A program made the translations under genes and the position numbers. DNA of 64,000 nt from NCBI RefSeq assembly GCF_901709675.1, contig NC_051101.1, forward strand, positions 7,586,501 through 7,650,500, written 5' to 3'. Origin of the DNA: Syngnathus acus. Lineage: Eukaryota > Chordata > Actinopteri > Syngnathiformes > Syngnathidae. Below, one piece after another: positions 49,628-62,939 of the stretch (positions are counted from its first letter, which is position 1; each line of letters opens with the position of its first letter). The notes below the pieces were generated by a model. The model saw only the letters and a program-made list of their open reading frames with translations, was not told the origin of the DNA and searched no databases.

Positions 49628-51464
49628 ATCTAACAATATGCACTAATTATACTATTTCTGTACAAAGTATGTAATTTAAATTTTATAGTCAGTATACACC
49701 CACTCCCAAAAATATTCAACAGTGAGGCCAATGAATTTCTACTAGAGGCCGAATCACTGACTTAGAAAATTGTTTTGCATGATGTATTCTAGCTTTTAAA
49801 AGTTTGATAATAAAAAGGCAAACGTCACAAAAACAGTTATTGGCAAATTGATGCATCTAACTTAATTATTGTAGGGTATCGATATTGGCAATACTGGTCC
49901 TATACGTATTTACACTGTATCGGATCAATGGCGTAATAATCAGTATCCCACACCCCTGCCATATAACAAGCTACTTTGAAGACCATTTGTATTCTGTATT
50001 TAATAAGTACGACGAAAGCAATTTAATCAGAGGGCTGTGCTCATGACCGAATGCATGTTTGCATTAGTAGAAAAGCAAGTGAGCCGGCCGTTTTTTCAGC
50101 ATTGGCAAGCAACGTGTGTCTCCCCCGCACAAGCAGGCACGTCACCTCTATGCATTTCACGAGTGTCATAGATGAATAGTTACTTTTAGACAAGCTCCAA
50201 GCTGCCAACTGTGTGCCTTTTCTAATTTAAGCACACAGAAGATAGTAGTAGATAGTATAGGAGCAATTCATCACAACACTTGTGATAAGGGACTTTCCAT
50301 ACCCAACTAAGCAGTTTCTCCACAGTGGCACATTGTTCAATCAGCTATTTAAAATCCGCAGGTGGTTATGTTGTCAATTGTCTATATAAGCATTATTACT
50401 GTAAAACCTGATGTCGCGTTATTACTGTATAACCTGATGTCGCATCATCCTCATAGAAAAGCCTCAACAGCAATACTGTACATTACATCTGTTTCAATGG
50501 CATATGAGGATCAGAAAGAAAGACAGAAATAAAAAAGGGAAAAAATAGAAAAAGAATGAAAGCAACAAAGGAAGAAAGACACAAAGAAAGAAAGACAAAT
50601 GCTTCAACTGAGACACAAGCATGACACAGTGGTGCAAGGCATGGGTCCAAGTCGCATTAGATTATGTTAAATTCTCTCTCGTCTGACCACACTTCTCGCC
50701 TTAGTGCCCGAGGCACAGAGAGTACCCATTTTGTATATCATTTCATTTGTGTGAGCCACGATAAGGGTTGAACCCCCAACACGGAGAAAACAGTCCGCTC
50801 ATTAAAGCCCCATGTATTAAGCCTACTGAACATTCTCTGACATACTGTCACGCTGTGATTTGCCTTGGAACAGCAATACATTAGCTCCAGAAATGTCTTC
50901 ATTCTCTTTCTGTGTCAGAAAGGCAGTAGTTGGAGTTTAACATCAAAATGTTAGTGGTTGAAAATGAAGGACTGAGGATCAACTTGAGATGATTCACTTA
51001 ATATGCAACATTGTTTCCTTCAACTTCCTTGCCCTCTTCAAACTGGCCTAGTTGGACTCAAACACATTATTAACCTCTCTGGCTCTGTTTATCCCCTCTG
51101 CAGACTAGAAGCTTGGGTTTACAGAAATAGGTCAAGTTCCTGCCATTGGAGGTTGACATACGAAGCTGAAGAAATGCAAACATCATGAAGACTTGCACTT
51201 GAATTCTTTTAAGTTGTTCCTTTATAGCCATTTTTAAAAACAACTAGTATGACTCTGGAATCAAACTCAGTAGTCATTTTATGTCTGATTTATGTAATGT
51301 CATGTTTTCTTATTTAATGGTTAGAAAATGTTTCTGTCTTTTTCAGTGAAATAAAACAATCATTTATTTGCTCATCACGATGTGGATTTGGTTACGAATT
51401 TTACTTAAGTAATGACCAATACTTCCCCCTGTGACTGCAAGATTTATCTTAAAGCATAGTTTTC
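49628..51464. other. Unassigned DNA with a 26 bp direct duplication and purine tract
   Basis: TTATTACTGTAAAACCTGAT and following GTCGCG (50393-50418) repeats with one substitution at 50419-50444 (period 26). A GAAA-rich purine tract occupies about 50514-50602. No gene or LINE recognised; 51003-51188 is open for 61 codons but matches nothing. Confidence 0.45.
50393..50444 (+). repeat. Tandem duplication, two 26 bp units
   Basis: Two adjacent units with the core ATTACTGTA(A/T)AACCTGATGT, differing by single substitutions; probably a replication-slippage duplication. Confidence 0.9.
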
Positions 51465-52640
51465 TGTTTACACTTGAATAAAGAGCGAGTTCCTCAGGAG
51501 AGAAACTTGATAGCTAAAGGCTCTTGTAACCCACAAGTGCTGTATATACAAGATCTTCGATGGTGCTTGGATGTAGTGCCTTGTATGCAGCAATGAGGAT
51601 TTCAAATGGGAATTTTGAACTAAACGACGTCGTTTCCGCTGGGGATTTTGCACCTTATCAGTTTCAGATATGGGGAACGTCCAGAGGCGTTTACAAAGAC
51701 TGAAATATGAGCTTTTTAAAAGATTTAATTATTTAATTGCAAAAAACAACACAAAGAATTTTACGAACATTGAAATGGTCCAATTTGCACATTTTAACAA
51801 TATTCTAAGCAGCCACGGACTTTACCGCAATGTTTGTGATTACATGTGCTCTGTGACGGAACTTGGTTCCCTGGACACAGCAGTGGATGATACATTCCCT
51901 TAAAAAGAGCAATAGGCTTGTTAAAGAAACACATCTCAGGACTGAAAATTAAGTCTGTATTTAGATTACAAATATTCGCTGATGATATTTAAGGCAAGAT
52001 GGGGTAAAACCTACCCGCTACATCACTGTGAGCTTATTTAATGAACGAAAACTGAACCGCTTATTGTCAGCGTGGAAGATTATGTGCAAAGTGCTCATTT
52101 TAAATTTCCTGGGAAGCCTGAGAAATAAAGTTAGTAAGGGAAAAATAAGATCTAATTTTCCTGGCTCTGGTTAGAACTTTTGTGGAAGCTTCTGGACCCA
52201 CTGGAGGGTATTTACTGACTCAACTGGGCAACCTATTTGCAAATAGAGTTCCCAAAACCATGAATATTTTTTTAGGCTGCAAGCGGTAGGAAATTATTGA
52301 TTTTTATATTATTTCGTCAGTGGAAAAAAAAGCTCTTCTTGGCACTTGTATTTTGGAATTAAAAGGTAGCTCTTGATCCAATATAACGACAGGATTCCTC
52401 ACGGTGCTGCTGGAGGTTATTGCAAAGTCGTTTCGAGCAGTTACTGTATATCATTTGAGACCTTGCCTCTGAAGTGCTGGGAGCCAAGGACTATCATTTC
52501 AGTTTTATCTGAGTTCATTGATAAGAAATTACCAGTCATCGAGTTCTTAATGTCTTTGAGACACGCTTTGAGTTTGGATTGCTGACTACTTTCATTCAGT
52601 TTCATTGATAAAGTCGCCTGTCAGCTGCTTGCAGTAGAAG
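51465..52640 (-). mobile_element. L2-like LINE, C-terminal RT fragment
   Basis: On the minus strand, about 52490-52600 reads LNESSQQSKLKACLKDIKNS and FLSMNSDKTEMIVLGSQHFR, matching the post-YADD region 'LKACLKDIKSWMTNNFLLLNSDKTEVIVLGPKHLR'. Further downstream, about 52150-52190 in another frame reads LTRARKIRSYF, matching 'LTRTRKRDHITP'. About 51550-51610 reads FEILIAAYKALHPSTIEDLV, matching 'FKILLLTYKALHGLAPSYI'. Frames are broken throughout, and the YADD motif would lie just above 52620, where it is not readable. It resembles the family at 25970-26930 but shares no near-identical stretch. It is a dead copy. Confidence 0.8.
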
Positions 52641-53533
52641 TTAACAGAGAGCTTTCTCATAAAGAATTAACAATACTGGTAAAACCACAATGCCATGCCA
52701 ATGACATGTTAAGTCGTGTCCAGTGGCGGAGCTAGACTGTTTTTGTTGGAGGCAAGACTATCGCACTTCAAGCGAGTTTATCAAAGACTGCACAGGCGCA
52801 TGTGCCTAATAGAATGTAGTCTCTGGACTCGTCCACACCAAAATTACCAGGAATATTTAGTTGGAGGGACAAAGACTTCCTTTGGCCCATTGCTGATTTG
52901 CATTCACATGAGGCTGATATGCCTGAAGCATTTATGTAAATCAAGATGATGACAGAGAAGAAGTAATTGCACTACACTACAATGTAGGTTGGAAAAAACC
53001 CATCAAACCTTTCCAAAACCAATGATGTCATCAAAGCCACAAGGATAGATAATAAGTTACAATTTACAATTAATTGCACCAATTTTCCTCAGGCATGAAT
53101 AAAACATTCTAATTTGCGGGACTGTGTTTTATGAAGCAAAAAGGAAAAACAACACATCACCTAACTCTATGTATGTAGTCCCATTATTCTTTTTAAATTA
53201 CACTTATTCTTCTAATGCATTATTTCAAATTATCAAGTCATCATTTTATTTATAGAATCTGTGGTGATTATAATTAAAGGAGTAATGTAATTAAACTTAA
53301 GCCTCAGCAGAATACAGGAATAGACAAAAGACATATTTTGCTAAGAGCACCTTACACGTTGAATATTGGACCTCAAAAACAACTCAATTGAGCATTAGAA
53401 CAAGAGTTTTCTGGGTATGAGCTGTCTGGTGTTTTGAATGGACCAGTCTTTGTCTCACAATGTTGCCAGGTTGGAAGGGTACCACTATGTGGTGTTAACA
53501 ATATTCCGAGGAGAGTAGCCATCTACATAAGAG

Positions 53534-53536
<3 letters not shown>
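52641..53536. other. Unassigned AT-rich DNA
   Basis: No gene or element recognised; 77-codon frame only (52716-52949). Confidence 0.45.
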
Positions 53537-53606
<70 letters not shown>

Positions 53607-53614
53607 GTGTGTGT
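53537..53614. repeat. (GT)n microsatellite, about 39 units
   Basis: Alternating GT over 78 bp, interrupted by one GC at 53601-53602. The two 75-83 codon frames here are translations of the repeat (VCVCVC) and not genes. Confidence 0.98.
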
Positions 53615-53961
53615 TGGGGGCGGTCACAAAATTTATACTCCAGTGTTGTCCCTTTCATCTCTGCCCAAGAGATTCAATCATTTAGCCTCTACAAAATAAA
53701 CACAACACAGCCACAGTTGTCCTTCAGGTGCCTCTATGACTTGTTACAAATGAATGAATACTAACAAGAGTCATACCACCGAAATGAGACTGGCAGAAGC
53801 GTATGTCCACTAAATCTTAAAAAAAAGACACGAGCCACCAGACGCCAACATATGAATATACCAACAAAATTAGATCAGAAAGACTAGAAAGATTTGGAGA
53901 GGGGGGGGACAAAAGAATTGCACAAGATAGATACAAAAGACACACACATAGGAGGATGAGG

Positions 53962-54012
53962 CAAATGCAGCTACTCAACATCAACAACAACTCAAATGCA
54001 GCTACTCAACAT
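53962..54012 (+). repeat. Direct duplication, period 31
   Basis: CAAATGCAGCTACTCAACAT occurs at 53962-53981 and again at 53993-54012, separated by an ACAACAACT-type spacer. Confidence 0.9.
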
Positions 54013-54253
54013 TTTGGCTGAAGTTATATATGGTATTTACCGAGTCCATCTGCAGTCTACCTCTGACAATTCTTCTAAAATTGCAGTAGCTGTATTTTGC
54101 TAATTGTAATTGAAATGTTCCTGGGTCCTCTCTGAAGTACTGCTACTACCCCCAAGCACATTACAAAAAAAACAGTTTCTAGTTTTGTGGCAAAGTCCTT
54201 GTTAGCATTAACAAATCCAAACACAGATTTAGAGCCTTCAGTTAACCTCAGAA

Positions 54254-54530
54254 ACATGTTTTACGGATGTGGGAGGGAGCTGGACTGTCCGTAATAAACC
54301 TATGCAACCTTCATCGTCTGACTGTGTGACATATCACAACTTATTCTGTTCACGGTCGTGTATCCCAGCTGACTTAGGGCAAAAAACGAACAACATGCTG
54401 AACTCGCCACCAGTACAAGGCACATACAGAGACAAATAACCATTCACACTCAGCCTCATCATGGCTAAGGAGGAACTGAACCCACACTGCCGGCAAACAA
54501 ATCAGGTGTACCACTATATCCTCAGTGAAA
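54254..54530 (+). repeat. Teleost (CATC)-type repeat, rearranged pieces
   Basis: CATGTTTTACGGATGTGGGA (54254-54273) with 'GGGAGCTGGACTGTCCGTAATAAACC' as a diverged match to the family's end. The family's start follows (TATCCCAGCTGACTTAGGGC near 54361-54380, then AGAGACAAATAACCATTCAC near 54429-54448). The end lies before the start, so this is two adjacent copies or a rearranged one. Confidence 0.55.
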
Positions 54531-55489
54531 ACAATTTAACTAATAGATTACATTTACAAATTAATTTATTTAAAACACAATTGTTTTCGAATGAAAGACA
54601 AAAATGATTAAAGAGTCAATATACCAGATTACAGGCCTTTTTGGAAAATATTTTTTATTTTATGCTGCTGTCAGACAATTAATAAAGGGTGATATAAATT
54701 GTGCAGCGTCTGACAGACCTGTCTGGCTGTTTGACCTGTAAATATCAGAGACTGACATTCAAAGGTCATCTGAGCATGTTGGCACATTTGATTTGAGATT
54801 AATGAAGTGAATGTATCATCAAAAGTGCACATGCAAAAGTAGAGGAGATTTACAACGCTTGTGTCTGATCACATGCTTTCCTGAATTTAAATATGCTTTT
54901 ACAGGAAATCTACCTGACCAAGATAAATAGCATTTTGAAAAAAAACACAGAATAAACTTGTATCATCATTGTGGTGGAATATTCCAGTTACTGTTCATGT
55001 TCACACTGAGCCAGTGAATTGTTTACCTGAAGAAGTTAAACTGTACAATAATATTAATTTCTGCAATGTTATACGCCCCTAACTGCAATTTTATCAGACC
55101 TAAAAAATTCCGGTTGGGTAGATGAAGTATACCGTTCTCATAAAAAAACAATCGCAATGATAAAAACGCCCGAGTCACATTAAGACACAGTAAAACATGA
55201 CTAGAATACGGAATAATCACCCCTGTGTCACATATTCTTCATCTTTTAAGTGATTTGATCAAAACTTCAATATTTTACAGGAAACGTCAGAGTTAAGAAG
55301 ATACCCAATAATCTAATCCTCTATCTAGATCAGCCCATAAACCATTTTGCTTCAGATGAATCGTGTCACAATAGCAGAGCAATGTCAACACAAATCAGAG
55401 AGAAGAAAAAGCAAACGAGGAAAACAACTATTTTATTCCCCTTAAGTGAGAAATCAAATGAAGGAAGATGGGCCTGGGCTGTGAAGACA
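54531..55489. other. Unassigned AT-rich DNA
   Basis: No gene or element recognised. Confidence 0.45.
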
Positions 55490-55930
55490 TTAGGTCATTA
55501 TTAATTACAAAGATGTTTCAACTGATTTGTCTTTCCAGGCTCTAACACCGCAGGCTGGATTCCTTATCAGCAGCGAGGGAGAGCGAGGAAGAAGGAGGGG
55601 CGTGCTAACGGAAAGAAACAAGGCAGAAAAATCTTTATAATTAAACCATACTGGCTTTTAATTAAATAGTGTGTTGTTTAATTAAGAAAATTATCACTGA
55701 AGCTAAATCCATCATTACAGACGTTTCAGCAGAAAGGTTTTTTTTTTCTTAGGGTAAGCCGTAGTGGGGGGGTCAGGGGGGAGGGGCCGGGCAAAAAGTC
55801 TGCCATCCATTACGCAAATGTAATTTCCTCCCATTGTCTGAAATCTTCATTTTCATTAGGGGGAAAAGACAATGAAGCAATTAGGGTACAGCTTGTTTTT
55901 CACCACGGGGACTTACAAGGGGTAAGGTAC
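55490..55930. promoter_or_regulatory. Candidate conserved regulatory element with TAATTA sites
   Basis: Motif-dense stretch: TTAATTACAA (55501), palindromic TTTAATTAAA (55657-55666) and TTTAATTAAG (55677-55686), ATTACGCAAATGTAATT (about 55809-55825, octamer-like), TTTTCATTAGGGG and AATGAAGCAATTAGGG near 55850-55885. TAATTA-type words are homeodomain core sites. It also holds a G-quadruplex-type run (55766-55791) and a T-run. The mix of motif density and non-coding character suggests a developmental enhancer, but only comparison with other fish could show this. Confidence 0.3.
55766..55791 (+). other. G-quadruplex-type G-run
   Basis: Four G-runs of 7, 6, 4 and 3 G with loops of TCA, A and CC. 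This fits the usual G3+N1-7 pattern on the plus strand. Predicted only. Confidence 0.75.
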
Positions 55931-58229
55931 TGAATGTAGGGTGGCAGAGTGCTGGCTTGTGAGCACAGGTCCTACTCTTTGGGATATCATGCCATTGTCA
56001 GAGTCTGTTTCTGAAACGTATTTAACCCTAATATTGTGTTCGGGTCAAAATCGAGCTGTTTTCAAGTTTAGGTGGCTAAAAATGAAACTAGTCCATCCAT
56101 GATATCAAATTCATTATGCTGACAAATAACTGACACGAACATTACACATGTCTCATTGTATCCGAGCAACCCCAACAAAGGCCGCCCTGGTGGTCACATG
56201 AGTGACTCACTCAGATGCGTTCTAAATACGTCATCAACAGCATGTTCTTCAGCAGTGGGCTGCAGTAACATATGTTCTTTCCTGTAGCATGGTGAATCTG
56301 TATGCTTTTTATACCAAAGGTTTTTCTGTGCAAAGCAGAAATACTATTTTAATAGTGCTATATTCACACAATTAGAAAAAGTTAGATCATGGTATAACCT
56401 TGGTAAGCTATGAAGCTGCTCTGGTTGATGGATTGTCAGATCATTATGGATACAGTAGTCAGGAGCCTTGCGGAATAATACTTCAACATAATATTAAGAA
56501 GGAGAACATGAGTGACTGGCTGAGAGAAGTATACGTCAAGTGATCTGATGGCTTTTCCTACTAATCTCTGCGACTCAGTGAGCACCCATCTCACTGAAAC
56601 TGTCATCCGAAGTGAACTACTTCCAAGCTTGCCATCATTCTGGGTGGATTAGCCAAGGAACTCCAACAGCTTGTTATTGGTGTCAACAGGTCGTTCAAAG
56701 TTAAACTGTGAGCTGCGTGTGAGCATTGGATGAGAGACATACAGGCGAGTCACAGCACTATCTGCCAAAAGATTGTGGCTGTCTGGGGTAAGGTATCAGT
56801 CTCAAATTATCACCGAACAGCTACAGTAAGTATCAGCAACGAGAACAACTCAAATAATGACAAGAGGGATCCGGGCGCGATCGATGTCAAAATCGCCCAA
56901 CTGTGAAACTCAGACACTGAGGACGAAGTATTCGATGGATTTGTGGAAGACAAACTAAAAAAAGTGAGTGTATTGTTTTGTATTTTGAGTCTTATAACTG
57001 AACAATGTTGAGGGTTATTGTGGATTAGTTGAATACAAATTTGACTTATTTGACTGTTTTGATTTGCTTAATGTGCTTGATTATCCGGTGCAATTCATGT
57101 ATGAAAATAAACCAGTTCATTAGTTCATATTGCAATTAATAATCGGGAGCGTCTTCTAGTCCCTACCTTGTACTTCAACAAGCACTTCTGCATCTGAACA
57201 CAATTTAATTAGTTCAGCTACATTTAAGATCACAGAGTAGTTCAGTGAAAACTCGTTGTGACCCTTAAAAATACCCTTTTCTGATTATTTGATTTTGATG
57301 ACTCGTCTTAATAATCAAATGGCGATAAGAAGCCACTGGGAGGATAGAATAATTGATGTGCAAAATTGAAAATATAATGAGCATTCCAGATAAATTGATT
57401 AGACTGGTATGAAGACCCAGTTCACAGTGAAAAAATACATTTAATTTATCTTTGGTATTCAGTGCATCAGGCAAGAGAGGCCCATGAGGGGATCCTTATC
57501 AAATCCGTTTCGTTCAGAACGGGGTAATCCAAAGTTTATGGGTAGTTAACTTACTTGCACATTTTCATCACTGAGAAGGTTGGTGGAGAAAAGTTACTTG
57601 GGCGAATCGAGAGAATAATTGATGCTACTCAGTTAAATTTCTAGTAAAATCCTACATTACATAAAAGGGAACCATGATAAGCAAATTCATTATGTGACAC
57701 TTCAGAAAGAAAGCAGAGAAGGAAAACTCATTTCCCCCCTGTAAATAACTATAATCCTATTTCATCCTTCACGGCAAAAGTAATTGTATTTTATTTCGAA
57801 ATTTGCATTGAAAATCACGACTTACGGTTTTAAACTATATACACTTTGTAGTGCGCACTTCCTGTTTAGCGCATTGGGGTATGGTCTGGGATTACGTATC
57901 ACAGACCAACCCACAACAGTGGAACCCTTTTGAAAAACTGGGACCTTGTAGAACAAATCTAGGCTGAGTCAATCCAAACACCACTTTTCTCCAACACAAA
58001 TTAAGACTCTGAAATGTATCACTGTGTTTAGAAGAGTGATCACCATACTGTCCTCTATATGTCCCTTAATCCTGCATTCAACCCAGGTTGTTTTTTTACT
58101 ATGATAGTAAATTTCATGACATTCTCTTGATTCACATTAATAATTAAAGTCAACCTTATTGCCGATGTAATTCACGTTTTGTTTAGTTCGCATGAATCCG
58201 GGCATCCTAATGTTTAATTTGGAATTTTA
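55931..58229. other. Unassigned DNA
   Basis: No gene, LINE or clear repeat recognised; frames up to 69 codons (57265-57474 minus) without motifs. Confidence 0.45.
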
Positions 58230-58420
58230 TGTCACCTGTGGGTGACAAGAGACCTATTATTCCCCCTCCAACACCTGTCGTCCACCAAGGTCATTGTCAA
58301 TAAAGTCCTACCCAGGGAACTTGAGGGCTACCCCATTTGCATGCATAATGCAATATTTATATGCTAAATACCTTGTCTAAAGGGTAGAGATTTGTCAGGC
58401 AAAGGAATGGTTTTACTTTT
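58230..58420. promoter_or_regulatory. Candidate regulatory element with octamer-like sites
   Basis: ATTTGCATGCATAATGCAAT (about 58335-58354) followed by ATTTATATGCTAAAT holds overlapping octamer-like words in both orientations (ATTTGCAT, ATGCAAT, ATGCTAAAT), typical of POU-factor sites. The surrounding GC-richer sequence (TCGTCCACCAAGGTCATTG) looks unlike neutral AT-rich DNA. Reading is by eye only. Confidence 0.25.
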
Positions 58421-60251
58421 TTTGGGTACAACTGACTATGTTCCTTGCAGTCCTGTACTATGCCAGGTGTTTTTTGTGTGTGTGTGTTTGGTAAAACAAA
58501 CTTTCTTATCAGTAATACAGATTATATCCTAGAGAAATGCTATACTGATACAATAATAGTAACACACTTCATGAAATTACACATTTAAGTGTTAAATTCA
58601 AAGAGCTGACTGCTCCAGGCAACATATTTTCAGAAAGGGGAAAATAGGTCTGGTCAGTGTGATGTAGTGCAAGCAATGAAATGCCATTTTGGCCGATTGA
58701 ACGTGACATTTCTTCTCCCATTTACCTCCCTGTACCTCTCAGTGAGGAAGTGAGCAGAATGACCTTTTGTAGTTTGCTCGAGGCTTTGCCCGAGCAAAAC
58801 ACCCCTCGATATTTTGCAGTGCATCTAAGCTAATTGAATCTCAAATAGAGCTTACGAACCCAGGCCTTTGGTAATGAGAGAAGAACTGCCTTCACACAAA
58901 AGGTCTCCAAAATGATAGAGGTGGGAGATCCCTCTGACAATTTGACTCCAAAGGTCATTCACCAATATATGTTTTGAGAACCATCTGGATACATTTTGCA
59001 TTTAACAAACAGGCAGGGAAGCACAAATTTGCGGTACAAAGCCAGTCACACAAAATTAAATATGTACTAAGACACCAGCAACTTAAGGAATCATGTTAGG
59101 TGTTTAAATCCTGACTTGCCAACAACAATGAACAGCCGGCCCGTGCAAAGGATTTGCGGCCATTTTCAAAAGTGGGAAATGCCACATTACATTTCTTGAG
59201 GATGCAGCTGATATATAAAATCAATTCACAAAGTCACTGAATACAACAAGTAATACTAAATAACAGTATTATTCAGGTGTGCACATAAGCATTTTGATTC
59301 TCAAATGAGCGTTACTTGGAATATTTAAATTACCCACCTATGTCAAATCAATCAAAATAAGAAATTTCGTACATTTTGAAATCCCACATCCAGGAAAACA
59401 ATTAATTTGCATATCTATATTTTATATACGTATATTAATATTTTCAAGACGTGCAAAAAGTCAGAGTGGAGGACCAACATTATGTCATCTACTATGTCAC
59501 ACGAGAGGGGTCCTTACTCAACTGTGATTTACTCAAGCAGCCTACAACTGTTCAGAATACTAACCCTATTGTCTTAATTCATCATTTCTTATCTACACTT
59601 TAACTATAAATTATAAAGCATGATTCATGATTTTACAAATGACTTCAGAGTTTATTAAATAAATCACCACTGAAAAAAAACTGTTATGAGCTGAAAAAAA
59701 ATCTTGCTGAATGCAGTCATACAGCTCGGAAAATGCATTTACTGCATTAATTATAAAGGGCCTACATCTAATTTCCAACCATTATGGTACAAGACCTTGT
59801 ACTTCAGTATATAAATGATTTATTGAGCTTGCAAAAACACATACTGTGAAATGAAATTACGAGACTTTAGATATATGAGAGCGGAACAGGAAAAGACAGA
59901 GTGAAATGAAAATTCAAATGTCTATAAATAGCTCTTTAACACCCATATTGAACCATTAGTCGCGTGGCTCATGCAAGATAGACCTTGTTTAAACTATCTA
60001 TGGTTTAAAATGCACCCATTAACATTCAGTTATAATATATTTTTATATAAAATGTGGTTCAGTTGACAGAATTATACGTTCAGTTTGTGGTTAAAATGTA
60101 ATGTGGCATTTGGTGCAATGTTGTATTTACTTCCTTAGTTTAGGTCGGCTATTTTATCGAGCCGGCACATTAGAACATCGTTACTTTGAACTGTCATCAG
60201 CCAGAGGCAATGGTTATCGATAGTTATCAAAACAAATAGTTAAAGTAAATA
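58421..60251. other. Unassigned DNA, LINE-poor
   Basis: No gene or transposon recognised. 58730-58960 has mixed composition and may be conserved. Confidence 0.4.
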
Positions 60252-60290
60252 TCCATCCATCCAGTGTCTGAACCACTTGGGTAGAATAAA
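60252..60290 (+). repeat. Short (CATC)-repeat scrap
   Basis: CCATCCATCCAGTGTCTGAA and 'CCACTTGGGTAGA' match the very start of the teleost (CATC)-headed repeat. Confidence 0.5.
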
Positions 60291-62939
60291 ATTTAAAACA
60301 AGAAAATGCTAATGATATTAAATATAATTTGAAAAAGTGGTGTGACGTTCATAAGGTCTCAGCCTTCAGGCAAACATTAGAAAAGGAAACATATAGTTGT
60401 TCTGAATGACTACACCAGACTCCTGTCAAAATAATGCATAGTACAATCCTATGCAGGATAGTAATAAGGGCTGCTTGCTTTGCATGCAGAACCAATGTTG
60501 GTGGTATCTACTGCTTGCCCCAGAGTAGTCCCATAATTAGTCTCTTTTTAATCAGCTACACGTCTGCATTCATATTGATGGGAACTTCCAATTGCCATCT
60601 TACAAAATGAAGTCTGTGCTGCATGATCACACCTGCTGCAAACAGCGGAAGCGATGGAATCTGACAGTCTACATTGCATTTCATGTTTCATTAGAAGAAG
60701 CTACGCAAAGTCGCCGATGTGGAGCACCTTACCCCCGACCATAGCCTGCAAACAAATGAACATTTAACAACAAAGAAAGCAAGGTTTTTACTCAAGATTT
60801 CACAGAAACGTGGCTGATATTAGTAAGGGTTTGATTTGAGTCTCACCAACAATATTACGTCAAATGGTCAAGAGCTGTCAAAGAGTAACGTCACTACAAT
60901 TATATAATTGAGAGCGAACGACTCATTTAGAAAAGCGACTGACAGTTTGTTTTAAGTGCATGGGTGCTTGATGAGGTATTGAAATTTGAATCATTACATG
61001 TAAAGATTATCAACTCACTCATAGTATCACTCATGAATGCAAATGAATGAATGCAAAAAAATGTTTTGTTCATTATTAATGACTAGACGTACATTTGTAC
61101 TGCAATTAATTATTAATATTGTTATTGTAGTCATTAATTAATACAATTACTATGGTATGCATGCTGGTATCATCCATTTCTATTAATAGTCCACGTTAAT
61201 AATTTTTAACATATGGATGCTATTAGGAAGTGTGCTCAAAAATTGTGACATGAAAGCCGATAAATAGACTTGTTCACAACCAAGTAAAATACTATATGCC
61301 TTAAATCAACTGGTTATTCATTGAACATTTCTGCATTTAATTTTTGCTTAAAAAGAACACTTTCAGGAATATTAGTTTACAACAAATATAAAACATTTAC
61401 GAGGCAAAACTGATTTGTTTTTAAGTACAATGTGTGTTCAGGGAGTCCGTACAAAAACAAAACATTCTTGCCCTTTATTGCCCTACTCCAAGTGGTGAAC
61501 AATATAATCAATAAAAGTGGAAACAATTAAACAATCCCCAAGTCTTTAGTTAAAAAAGAAGCCACATACCATAAATGTCCACTGAGCTGCTCTGTCGCCT
61601 GTATGACATAACCGAAATGGTGTATACTGGTTTGGAGAAAATTTTAAACCTTAGTATCCTGTTTCTTCTCTTCCCACATATGGTTTTCTCAGTATTTTCT
61701 CTTGTCCAGTCGGGGTGTCTAGACCAGGGACTGTCCTTAATTATTGTGAACTGAACTCTATAAATAACCTTTATTTGACACAACCAGTGCATCTATTTGC
61801 AGTGGGAGCCCTTTCTGCACTCATGCATATGACAATGTGATCTAACTAGAATATCAGTGGGGATCCATATCAGCTCAGATAAGAAAAGCTCATAAAATAT
61901 ATTTGGATGGAATTTGAATATGTTTCAGGTGTCATTTTTTCCATCTCCCTGTTTTTACTGTAGTGTCACGTTGTGAATAATTTCCTGTCTCGATGCCAGC
62001 ACATTGTCTCATAAGTCTCCTGGCCAAGAAAATCCATGGCAAACCAGATATATCGACACACGGAGAATAAAGCATTTACATTTTTATAAAATGTGTTCTC
62101 TGCTTCTCATCTGCATCCATGTTATTGCATTTCTCTTCTACCTATTCCATCAGTTATTATCCTCTATGCTTATTTAAAAAAACATGCTAACCTCTGGCCA
62201 AAATCTCACAACCACTCAGAATGGGGAATCACATTAAATTTGCTATTTTTCAGCACTGTGTCCCTCAAAATAAAAATCTCCAACAACCTCATGCTGGCTG
62301 ATTGCATCCCACTGTGTCCACCAAGACTACAGGACTAGCTGTATTGCATGACCCCAATGATCAAAACAAGACTGAACACTCAGAGGCCATGTGTGTTTGC
62401 AGCGACCCACAACAAATAATTGGGTTTTCTGCAAATAACGGAGGATCTAATCCCATCAAAAAGTATGAATAGGTTAATTTGTGAATGCCCAACTGCAAAT
62501 ATGTGGAGGTCCCAATCTCCTGTTGCATAACAAGACTGTTTGGCAGTATAAGGCATTCAAATCCAGCAGCTTCATACTTCCATTGTAAATACTTCAAGAC
62601 TAAGCTGCCCTACAGGTTAAATAAAAGTATTAGCTTGGGACCTCCTTTAAATTCTGGTCACCAACCTGAGCACATGCTCCACTGGGATGGAATGTTCAGG
62701 TTCCAATAAAGACGCTACAATACCAGCACAAACATGCTAAACGGTGACAGGCCTATGAGCCGAGAGTGTGGTTTCTTCCGACTGCACGGGCAGAGAGCCT
62801 TGTGGCATTCAGTTAAATTACTAAAAAAAAAAAAACACATTAGCTCAATTATTCAATTATTTCAACATCCTAAAGCATAAATCTGGAAGAAAAATGAATT
62901 ATCTTATTTGTATACAAATATACAGTATAATCATTTTTT
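60291..62939. other. Unassigned DNA
   Basis: About 60460-60740 is mixed in composition and could be conserved; no protein or transposon signature. Confidence 0.4.

Noticed and set aside
53434-53764. Cys/Val-rich frames
   Set aside because: They are translations of the GT microsatellite.
55539-55670. Open stretch after an apparent CTTTCCAG acceptor, with a basic reading
   Set aside because: It lies in the motif-dense noncoding block, two frames are open at once, and no donor or partner exon is visible.
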